Assembly (NCBI RefSeq): GCF_014323405.1
Contig: NZ_JACRWE010000001.1
Location: 1-64,000, forward strand
From: Romboutsia faecis
Lineage (GTDB): Bacteria; Bacillota; Clostridia; Peptostreptococcales; Peptostreptococcaceae
Reading direction: 5' to 3'
Length of the DNA stretch: 64,000 bases
Position 1 is the stretch's first letter; each line of letters opens with the position of its first letter. Positions 26,440-33,780 of this stretch are shown one piece after another. Below the pieces are notes generated by a model. It was not told the DNA's origin, ran no database searches, and saw only the letters and a program-made list of their open reading frames with translations. The position numbers and the translations under genes are program-made.

Positions 26440-28128
26440 TTACTCTTTTATATATTGTTTTAATTCTTTAATATATGTCTCAATTTCTTTTATAAATTCC
26501 TCCAGTCCATATTTACTCATAGTTATTCCTTTTTCTTTTTTAAATATCTCACTAGCCGTAGTTACTATTTCTTCACTACACTTATAGTAATTTGATTTTA
26601 GTTCTGATTTTACAGACTCTTTAAGTTCTCCTATAAATTGTTCTATATCATTTAGTATATTTTTACTTCTATTATTAATTTTAACCTTTTCATATATTAA
26701 CTTTCCTACTGCTCCACTTATAGTTCCTGCAACTAATAACGGAGGGCAATACACCATAAGCGCTGTCCCTATCGTCATTGAAGCTGCACTAGAACCTACT
26801 GCTGCTGCATAAACGGATGCTATTCCTCCTGATGTCACCCCTAAAAGTGCTCCTGTTCCTACTGTAGCTAGTACTTCATTTATATTTATATCTTCTTTAT
26901 CTACCTTATAATGTGTAGAATTTAAAAATTCATTTTTATAATATACACGCTCTACATTCTTATTAATATTAGTGTTTATTTCATACTCAACTTCATTTAA
27001 ACACTCTTCCCATTCTTCAAAGAATAATTTATCTAATTCATCTTTCTTTTCATTTATATATTGATTTATATAATTCTCATTTATATAATCACTGGCACTG
27101 TCTAGATTTTCTTTTATTTTACCAAGCTGATTACACAAAAAAACTCTATCTATCCAATCGTCAATTTCATAATTCATTTTTGAACTTATATAATCTAATT
27201 TATTTCTAAGTATTTTTTCATATTTATTAGTTTCCTCTTCTATCATTAATATACTCTTGAAATAATCGTAATTGCATAACACTTCTTTTTGAATTATCCC
27301 TTGAAGGGAGTAATTAATACTTTCATACTTTACTTCTTGCGAATCTCTATATAAATCTTCTATATACTTTATAAAATTTGAGAAATCTTCTTTAAGTTCT
27401 TCATAGTTATTTATTATTTTATTTTCATTTTCTTCAACTTTATTAGAATTAAGTTTCTCCTCATACTCTAAATAAGAAGATATTAAGAAAAACTTATCTA
27501 TATAAATTCCATACTCTTCTTGTATGTAATCCATTAATTCCATTTTATCACTATCTAATAAATCACATTTGTTTATTACTCCAATTATCGGCTTTTTAAA
27601 AGATTCTATTAATTCTAAGACATCTATTATATCTTCTTGACCAATATGAGTTGCATCTATTACAAATATTATAAAATCTGCATTTTGTATATAGTTTAAT
27701 GTCTTATTTTCATTTTTAGTAGTCATACTTCTTAGACCGGGTGTATCAACTATATTTATTCTTTTTAAAATCTCTAAATTTAATGATATATTTATAGCTC
27801 CATCTACTATTTTTGATTCATATTCATCTCCATAAGATATTTCTATTATAGATGATGTTGCTTCTAACACATCAATTTCGCTTATATCCTTTTTTAACAA
27901 TGCATTTACAAGTGTAGATTTACCTGATTTTACTTCTCCTACAACTACTACTTTTAAAGGCTTAGACTCACTTTTATCTAATATTTCAATATTTGTCATA
28001 TTATCATGTAAATCATTTATAACTAAATTTTTAAAAGGTATTCCCTCTCCTTTTGCTAATTTGTCTCTTAATGGAGATTTTAAAAAATACTCTTTTACTT
28101 CATATATACTTTCCTTTACATCTTTCAT
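26440..28128 (-). CDS. Dynamin-like GTPase, second gene of the pair
   Basis: A 562-aa large GTPase. It has G1 GEVKSGKS (64-71), G2-like T91, G3 DTPG (128-131) and G4 NKCD (186-189). Long helices follow, and a glycine/alanine-rich hydrophobic stretch near residues 421-480 (GTGALLGVTSGGIASVY...) resembles the membrane-inserting paddle of bacterial dynamins. The final ~70 residues are again helical. It starts 4 nt after the neighbouring dynamin-like gene's stop, so the two are translationally linked. Members bind and remodel membranes; the role here is unknown. Confidence 0.85.
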   Translation of the reverse strand: MKDVKESIYEVKEYFLKSPLRDKLAKGEGIPFKNLVINDLHDNMTNIEILDKSESKPLKVVVVGEVKSGKSTLVNALLKKDISEIDVLEATSSIIEISYGDEYESKIVDGAINISLNLEILKRINIVDTPGLRSMTTKNENKTLNYIQNADFIIFVIDATHIGQEDIIDVLELIESFKKPIIGVINKCDLLDSDKMELMDYIQEEYGIYIDKFFLISSYLEYEEKLNSNKVEENENKIINNYEELKEDFSNFIKYIEDLYRDSQEVKYESINYSLQGIIQKEVLCNYDYFKSILMIEEETNKYEKILRNKLDYISSKMNYEIDDWIDRVFLCNQLGKIKENLDSASDYINENYINQYINEKKDELDKLFFEEWEECLNEVEYEINTNINKNVERVYYKNEFLNSTHYKVDKEDININEVLATVGTGALLGVTSGGIASVYAAAVGSSAASMTIGTALMVYCPPLLVAGTISGAVGKLIYEKVKINNRSKNILNDIEQFIGELKESVKSELKSNYYKCSEEIVTTASEIFKKEKGITMSKYGLEEFIKEIETYIKELKQYIKE

Positions 28129-28132
28129 AATA

Positions 28133-29887
28133 TCACCTCAAACTCTTTAGAATATTGTAAACCATATCTAAATTTTTAATATGCTTTTCTATATTTCTGT
28201 AATCCATATACTTTTTTTTAAAACTACTTTCCCTAATCTCCTTAATTATAGTTTCGATTTGACTAAATTTTTCATTTACTTCATTTATAGATTCTTTAAT
28301 TAATGTATTGAATTTAGCTTGAATTTTGCTTTTTATGAATAGTTCATTATCATATAATATCTTAGAATTGTTTGACTTTCTTGTATCAATAGATTTAATC
28401 AATTTCTCTCTTAGAGATTCTTTTTTATATAGATGATTTAAAGACTTTATTAGACTGTAATCTGCTATTAAATTTTTATTTTTAGTCAAGTGGATATTAA
28501 TAGATAAGTAGTCATCTTCTAGTTGATTTGTAAAATTGGATTGTTTATAAAAGTTTTTCCATAATTTATTTAGTTCATTATTGCAAATTATCTCAATTTC
28601 TTTTAATTGTTTTTCTAAATCATTTATATTAATTTCTTTATAATAAGATGTATTTTTCATATCTAATAACAAATGATTCACATATTCTTTACTATAATTT
28701 ACTTTTTCATTTAATTCTAATTTAGATTTATTATATTTAGATATATCTTTATATAGTTCTCTTTTATAAATTTCTATAGTTTTTATAATTTGATCTGACA
28801 TTAAACTTAAATTTTTCTTCTTAGATTCTACTTGTTTTTTTTCTGAATTCTCCTTGAAATATTTATTAATTGAATTTATTAAATTATTAATTTTACTTTT
28901 ATTTATTAAATCTTCATCTTTTATATTTCTTCCTTTTACAGCTTCTTTTGCTGAAATAAAAATTATATCATCAAATTTATCCCTATAAATTTCATTTACT
29001 TTTTCTTTTACTTTAGTAACATTATCTTCGTTATTATCTTCAATTATATCCATTTTGTTTACAGCTAAAATCATATTCTTTTTGCAATCGTGCATATTAT
29101 TTAATTTATTTATATCATTGATAAATTCATTGCTTTTTTTAGAAATAATATTTTGAGCATCTATTACCCAAATAATACCATCTGATTTTTGATAATAATA
29201 TTCTATTGAATTCAAAATACTTTTATTCAAAATTTGATTTAGACCTGGCGTATCTACAACAATAAAATCTTTAAGTATTCCATTTTTATTAAAGTAATAC
29301 TTTACTTCAACTATATCAGAAATATATAAATATTTTTCTTTTAAAATATTTTTATATTCCTTTAGTTCTGAAACTGAAGCTTTATTATTATCCTTATACT
29401 CTTTAAGAACCTTTAAAATCTTTTTTCTAGACTTATTAAACTTCTCTTCCTCCTTATCTAAATAATTAATTCCATCTTCTAGCGTCATTTCTATACATGT
29501 TTTATTAGCATAAGTTATCATAATCTTTTCAATTTTAGACTTACAAAATAAGTCTAACTTCCAAGTATTTGGTAAATCCTTTGTCTTTACTAAATCTTCT
29601 TCAACCAGAGCATTAATTAAGGTGGATTTTCCATAATTGCCTGAACCTATGATAAATAACAAGAATGGTTCAAGAAGCTCCTTCAAACTCTCTAAACTCT
29701 CTTCAAGATTGATATAAATATTATCTAAACATTTATATGTTTTATTTTCTGAAGTTTTGACGGTGTTCTTATAATTATTTGCATCTTGAATGTCATTTTT
29801 CATAATTTCTATATGGTTCATTAAATTCTCAATTACTTTCTTTAATCTGTAAAACTCTGCTTTTCTGTTAATAGAATACATTTTCAT
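28133..29887 (-). CDS. Dynamin-like GTPase, first gene of the pair
   Basis: A 584-aa protein. It has G1 GSGNYGKS (81-88), G3 DTPG (212-215) and G4 NKMD (277-280), with a 60-residue helical insert between G1 and G3 and long helical coils to the end. There is no obvious hydrophobic paddle, unlike its partner. Bacterial dynamins often come as tandem unequal pairs (for example Campylobacter DLP1/2, LeoB/C). This first member may be the membrane-free subunit of a heteromer. Its upstream region holds an inverted repeat and the sigma-factor gene. Confidence 0.85.
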   Translation of the reverse strand: MKMYSINRKAEFYRLKKVIENLMNHIEIMKNDIQDANNYKNTVKTSENKTYKCLDNIYINLEESLESLKELLEPFLLFIIGSGNYGKSTLINALVEEDLVKTKDLPNTWKLDLFCKSKIEKIMITYANKTCIEMTLEDGINYLDKEEEKFNKSRKKILKVLKEYKDNNKASVSELKEYKNILKEKYLYISDIVEVKYYFNKNGILKDFIVVDTPGLNQILNKSILNSIEYYYQKSDGIIWVIDAQNIISKKSNEFINDINKLNNMHDCKKNMILAVNKMDIIEDNNEDNVTKVKEKVNEIYRDKFDDIIFISAKEAVKGRNIKDEDLINKSKINNLINSINKYFKENSEKKQVESKKKNLSLMSDQIIKTIEIYKRELYKDISKYNKSKLELNEKVNYSKEYVNHLLLDMKNTSYYKEININDLEKQLKEIEIICNNELNKLWKNFYKQSNFTNQLEDDYLSINIHLTKNKNLIADYSLIKSLNHLYKKESLREKLIKSIDTRKSNNSKILYDNELFIKSKIQAKFNTLIKESINEVNEKFSQIETIIKEIRESSFKKKYMDYRNIEKHIKNLDMVYNILKSLR

Positions 29888-30038
29888 CAGTCTCCTACAT
29901 AACTAAAATCTCTACTAAATTATATGATTTTAGTGTATTATATATCTCTATTAAAATACTTAAATATATTTAATCATAAAATATGCATATTAAATCACAA
30001 AAGAGCTATGATTCAAATTAATAAGATGATTAATCTAT

Positions 30039-30125
30039 GAGTTTTGTATAAAAATATATATTTTCTAATATCTTTAGCACTCTATATGCATATATAAAAG
30101 AAATAATATACTTTATACAAAACTC
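30039..30125. repeat. Long imperfect inverted repeat between sigma-factor and dynamin genes
   Basis: A perfect 14-bp outer pair, GAGTTTTGTATAAA (30039-30052) with TTTATACAAAACTC (30112-30125), plus partial A/T pairing inside. It lies just after the sigma-factor stop and upstream of the dynamin operon. There is no clear U-run, so it may be an mRNA 3' stabilising hairpin, a weak terminator or an attenuator for the dynamin genes. Confidence 0.5.
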
Positions 30126-30163
30126 TTTAAAGTTAATTCATCATATTTTTAAATCTAGCTCTT

Positions 30164-31048
30164 CTAATAAAAATGCTTTAATTGTTTTAGACGACTCGGA
30201 TGTCTAAGTTTTCTTATTGCTTTTGCCTCTATCTGTCTAATACGTTCTCTAGTAACCCCAAATACCTTACCAATTTCTTCTAACGTTTTTGGATCGTCAT
30301 CATCTAATCCAAATCTCATTCTTAAAACTTTTTGTTCCTGTTCACTAAGACCTGTTAATAGTTCTTCTATCTTCTCTCTTAAATTATGTTGTTCAACCTC
30401 ATGTATTACTACATCAGCAAAATTTGCATCAGATGGAATAAATTCAACTAAACTGCTATCTTCATCTTCTTTAATCGGAGTATCTAAAGAAACTATATTC
30501 TTATCTCTCTTTAATATATCTATAACTTTTTCAACTTCAAGATCGCATACTTCTGCAAGTTCTTCTAATGAAGGTTCTCTCTGAAGTATATTAGATAATT
30601 CTTGTTTTTTTCTTTTTACAAAATTTATTCTTTGATGAAGGTGTACCGGTATTCTAATTGTATTTTCACAATCATCAATATATCTTGTTATACTTTGCTT
30701 TATCCACCAAGTTGCATAAGTACTAAACTTATATCCTTTTGTATAATCATATTTTTCTACAGCTTTTATTAGTCCAATATTACCAGCTTGAATTAAATCA
30801 AGCATATCTACACTCTCTTTTCTATATTTTTTAGCTATACTTACTACAAGTCTGTAATTTGCATTTATGAATTGTTCTTTAGCTTGTGGTGTAGAATCAC
30901 ATATCGCCTTTGCTAATTCTACTTCTTCCACTGCAGACAACATTTTATACTCTTCAATTTCCTTCAAATACATTTTCATTGCATTAGATGAACTTGATGA
31001 GTCCCCATAAATATAATTTTCATAAGTATTTTCTCTTTTAGCCCCCAT
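30164..31048 (-). CDS. Group-2 sigma-70 factor (SigA-like, lacks region 1.1)
   Basis: A 294-aa sigma factor. Region 1.2 ([17 protein letters not shown]) starts near residue 22. Region 2 follows ([16 protein letters not shown]..., [39 protein letters not shown]), then region 3 ([10 protein letters not shown]) and region 4 ([35 protein letters not shown]). The long acidic region 1.1 of primary sigma factors is absent, and 2.4/3.0 differs from the usual RTIRIPVHM (it reads [11 protein letters not shown]). This marks a dispensable, alternative vegetative-type sigma factor; target promoters are probably close to the SigA consensus. Confidence 0.88.
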   Translation of the reverse strand: MGAKRENTYENYIYGDSSSSSNAMKMYLKEIEEYKMLSAVEEVELAKAICDSTPQAKEQFINANYRLVVSIAKKYRKESVDMLDLIQAGNIGLIKAVEKYDYTKGYKFSTYATWWIKQSITRYIDDCENTIRIPVHLHQRINFVKRKKQELSNILQREPSLEELAEVCDLEVEKVIDILKRDKNIVSLDTPIKEDEDSSLVEFIPSDANFADVVIHEVEQHNLREKIEELLTGLSEQEQKVLRMRFGLDDDDPKTLEEIGKVFGVTRERIRQIEAKAIRKLRHPSRLKQLKHFY

Positions 31049-31412
31049 AATCTAACCCCTTCTATACATATAGTTTATTAAATTCCATATTAAAGTGCCT
31101 GTAGTCCTATTTATCTATATAATATGATTGAAATTATGAAAAAATACCTCTTCAATACTTTGAGAAGTTTAATTTTATTTAATTGTCAATTACTTTATTT
31201 ATCAATAATTCTACACATAAATGAAAAAACCTTCTTATTTTTTTAAATTACATTATATTTTTCTAAAAATTTTTATTATATTTTGTAATTTATATACCAG
31301 ACATATCTAATAGTAATATTTACACTCGTATTTATATTTTTACTGCTTTTTTGTAATTCTACTTCTAATCACAAATTCCCTTTTTTTTATGTATATATTG
31401 CATTTTAAACAA
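31049..31412. other. AT-rich gap upstream of the sigma-factor gene
   Basis: About 360 bp between the candidate small RNA and the sigma-factor start. It must contain the sigma promoter, but no -35/-10 pair is convincing. A weak CTTC-GAAG hairpin followed by TTTTTTC on the minus strand lies at about 31140-31175. I see no ORF. Confidence 0.3.
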
Positions 31413-31415
31413 AAT

Positions 31416-31530
31416 AAAAGACCACAAAATTTGTGGCCTTTTATTTTCGAACGACGTTATAAATCCCACTGTTAATAAATCCTTAGCATTTTTGCCCCAA
31501 CACTGACGGTTTTATTAGTGAATTTTAACC
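31416..31530 (-). ncRNA. Candidate small RNA with own promoter and terminator
   Basis: A near-consensus promoter (31536-31564) is followed after about 115 nt by a stem CCACAA/TTGTGG extended by AAAAG/CTTTT and a T-rich tail (31416-31442). The interval has no ORF of any size with a ribosome binding site. It contains two near-identical 11-12 nt elements (GGATTTATTAAC and GGATTTATAAC) separated by 4 nt, plus a short GCA-N4-TGC hairpin. It does not match the shapes of 6S, SRP RNA, tmRNA or common riboswitches that I know. Expression is not shown. Confidence 0.55.
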
Positions 31531-31535
31531 ATTTA

Positions 31536-31564
31536 ATAATAACATCATTAAAAATTATAGTCAA
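31536..31564 (-). promoter_or_regulatory. Promoter of the candidate small RNA
   Basis: TTGACT (31559-31564), exactly 17 nt, then TATTAT (31536-31541): a strong sigma-A-type promoter directed away from the upstream gene's stop codon, so it does not serve that gene. Confidence 0.75.
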
Positions 31565-31578
31565 GTTTTCTTATCTAA

Positions 31579-32163
31579 TTATTCGTGATGATGTCCGCAT
31601 CCACACTCATGATGTTCATCATGATTATGTCCACCACAACATCCACCTTCACTATCATGTCCACCGCATCCACACTCGTGTCCTTCTTCATGATGGTGAC
31701 CATGATCATGTCCACATCCACATCCATCTCCATGATGATGCTCAGCTTCTAATTCTTTTATCTTTTCTTCCATTTCGAAGAATTCTTTTACCATTTGATC
31801 ATATGTAGGAAGCTCTGCTTCTGTATCGTATTCTTCTCCAGTCCAATCTGCATACATCATTTCATTTCCATTAGTTAATATCATTCTTCCAGCCATAGTT
31901 ATATTATCTACATCTTCTAAGAAATCTACTTGTTTTTGAACAGTTTCGCCTTCCATTTCAACATCTTCATCTAAGCATTTTACTATTAAAACCGGTGCAT
32001 AGTAATCTTCGCTATCCTTTACATTTACAATTATATCTAAAACACCTTCTGCACCTTCTTCAAATTCTGATAAAGGTACATCTGTATCTATCATATCATG
32101 TGGAACTAATAAGTCTTCCATTAGATATTTAATAACTCTCTCTTTTACTAATTGTTGTGACAT
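31579..32163 (-). CDS. HsdR-N-like domain protein with His/Cys-rich metal-binding tail
   Basis: A 194-aa protein. Residues ~8-125 (VIKYLMEDLLVPHDMIDTD..., LDIIVNVKDSEDYYAPVLIVKC, AGRMILTNGNEMMYADW) follow the order of the HSDR_N_2 domain, but the catalytic IECK-type motif reads IVKC, so nuclease activity is unlikely. A helical linker (EFFEMEEKIKELEAE) leads to a tail of about 53 residues made mostly of His, Cys, Gly and acidic residues, in repeated CGCGHDHG-like units. The tail should bind Zn, Ni or Cu. The ATG at 32163 has AGGAG upstream and is preferred over the GTG at 32184. Confidence 0.75.
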   Translation of the reverse strand: MSQQLVKERVIKYLMEDLLVPHDMIDTDVPLSEFEEGAEGVLDIIVNVKDSEDYYAPVLIVKCLDEDVEMEGETVQKQVDFLEDVDNITMAGRMILTNGNEMMYADWTGEEYDTEAELPTYDQMVKEFFEMEEKIKELEAEHHHGDGCGCGHDHGHHHEEGHECGCGGHDSEGGCCGGHNHDEHHECGCGHHHE

Positions 32164-32803
32164 AGTATTTATTCTCCTTTTCACTCTAAAATTACAGTAA
32201 ATCCAAACTTTACCTTTTTATAGTATAATACATCAAAAAATATTTCAATCTTTAGATTAAAATATTTTTATTTCTATAATTATAATACCCATTTTAATAT
32301 TTTCTAAATTGTTATTTTTCAATATTTGTCTTTTATTTTAATATCTCATTCAAAAGTAGATTTAAATAGTTTATATCTGTAAATTTTCTAATTAATTTTT
32401 TCTTAAACTTAAGTTTGCAATTTTTTCTTCATTATTTCATATGAAATTTTCATTTATTTAAACTTTTTACTTTTTCTTAATTTTTTGTTACTTTTATAGC
32501 TATTATTTCTATTTTTTCAATTCACTAAAAGTAAAAATATAGATCCTCAAAATCTATAAAATCTTATTTTTTCTATGATTAACATTATTTTTTGTTCATT
32601 ATTTTATATCTTTAATAATAAATAAAACCATTAGAATCACTGAATTTCATCATATCTGCCATATATTTTACATTTATTTACATGATAATTCGACAAAATT
32701 CTATGTTATGATAGATTTGCAAGGGGGGAGACCCCTAAATAAAAGGTTACAAAAACGTAACATTGTCTCAATATTTAAACTAATGAAAGAAGAGGTGTTT
32801 TTT
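32164..32803. other. 640-bp AT-rich region and 5' leader of the CAP gene
   Basis: Most of this is very AT-rich with no ORF. In its last 90 nt, two small hairpins lie in the probable leader: AGGGG-GGAGA-CCCCT (32722-32736) and GTTAC-N6-GTAAC (32746-32761). These two hairpins follow a TATGAT hexamer that may be a -10. The leader does not match any riboswitch I know. Confidence 0.4.
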
Positions 32804-33685
32804 ATGATTAAAAAATTAAAAACTTTATTAGCTATAGGAGCTATAACTGTAATTACTGCAGGTAGTGCTGTTCCTGTTAGTGCTTTAACAACTAAAACTA
32901 CTACTAAATCAAAAGGCGTTGTTTACTTATGTATTAACGGGAAAAAATATAAATTCAATATAAACTCAAATTGTACAAATAAGCCATCAGTTCCTGATAC
33001 TGATAACAACAATGGTTCTACATCTAAACCAGATAACAATACTGGTTCTAACAATGATTCTACATCTAAGCCAGATAACAATACTGGTTCTGACAATGGT
33101 TCTACGTCTAAACCAGATAACAATACTGGTTCTAACAACGGTTCTACGTCTAAACCAGATAACAATACTGGCTCTAACAATGGTTCTACGTCTAAACCAG
33201 ATAACAATACTGGTTCTAACAATGGTTCTACGTCTAAACCAGATAACAATACTGGTTCTGATTCTAATAACTCAGGATCAACTAATCAAGGTTCAACAAG
33301 CTTCACAGCTTATCAACAAGAGGTTGTTAACCTAGTAAATAAAGAAAGAGCTAAATATGGTTTAGGCGCTCTTAAATCTAATTCTTCTTTAGCTAATGTA
33401 GCTACTATAAAATCTCAAGATATGGTAAATAAAAATTACTTCAATCATACTTCTCCAACTTATGGTTCACCATTTGATATGATGAAACAATTTGGAATAA
33501 GCTACAATACAGCAGGAGAGAATATAGCTATGGGGCAAAAAACTCCATCTGAAGTTGTTACTGCTTGGATGAATTCTGAAGGTCACAGAAAAAATATATT
33601 AAGCTCTAACTTCACTCAAATAGGTGTTGGTGTTGCTAAAAATGCTAGCGGTCAATTATATTGGACACAAATGTTTATAGGGTAA
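32804..33685 (+). CDS. Secreted CAP-domain (SCP-like) protein with 14-residue repeats
   Basis: A 293-aa protein. Residues 1-27 are a signal peptide (MIKKLKTLLAIGAITVITAG...VSA). A short basic segment follows, then six tandem 14-residue units (NGSTSKPDNNTGSN type), then a C-terminal CAP domain of about 125 residues with HTSPTYGSPFDMM, GENIAMG, AWMNSEGHRKNIL and YWTQMFIG. The CAP His/Glu pair is conserved. Function of bacterial CAP proteins is unclear; the repeats act as a flexible spacer from the wall. The ATG at 32804 has AGAGGTG; the longer reading frame upstream lacks one. Confidence 0.9.
   Translation: MIKKLKTLLAIGAITVITAGSAVPVSALTTKTTTKSKGVVYLCINGKKYKFNINSNCTNKPSVPDTDNNNGSTSKPDNNTGSNNDSTSKPDNNTGSDNGSTSKPDNNTGSNNGSTSKPDNNTGSNNGSTSKPDNNTGSNNGSTSKPDNNTGSDSNNSGSTNQGSTSFTAYQQEVVNLVNKERAKYGLGALKSNSSLANVATIKSQDMVNKNYFNHTSPTYGSPFDMMKQFGISYNTAGENIAMGQKTPSEVVTAWMNSEGHRKNILSSNFTQIGVGVAKNASGQLYWTQMFIG
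33008..33259 (+). repeat. Six 42-bp tandem repeats inside the CAP gene
   Basis: Six in-frame units of 42 bp (14 codons), nearly identical at DNA level, with only a few substitutions per unit. They encode an Asn/Ser/Thr/Pro-rich spacer. Copy number is expected to vary between strains. Confidence 0.95.
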
Positions 33686-33738
33686 TATATAAATTAATAT
33701 AACTTATATATTTTAACTTTATAATTTTAATAAAAGAA

Positions 33739-33771
33739 GGCTATAATATACATAAAATGTATATTATAGCC
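33739..33771. terminator. Terminator between the CAP gene and mprF
   Basis: A perfect 15-bp stem (GGCTATAATATACAT) with a 3-nt loop between the converging genes. Confidence 0.85.
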
Positions 33772-33780
33772 TCTTCGTAT

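Noticed and set aside
22484..31048. Defence island in the region with dynamins and HTH protein
   Set aside because: No nuclease, toxin, reverse transcriptase or integrase is present, and the genes have separate signals. I leave the dynamin pair as a candidate only.
31518..31808. Plus-strand ORF with a very His-rich product
   Set aside because: It is the antisense reading of the His/Cys codon repeats of the minus-strand gene; it has no ribosome binding site.
32722..32803. Possible c-di-GMP or c-di-AMP riboswitch before the CAP gene
   Set aside because: The two small hairpins lack the conserved core of either class.
33008..33259. Regular 42-bp direct repeats that could suggest a CRISPR array
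   Set aside because: The units are adjacent with no unique spacers, stay in frame and encode the Asn/Ser/Pro spacer of the CAP protein.
32923..33335. Open frames on both strands through the CAP repeat
   Set aside because: Both arise from the repeat composition; the CAP frame alone has signal peptide and conserved domain.
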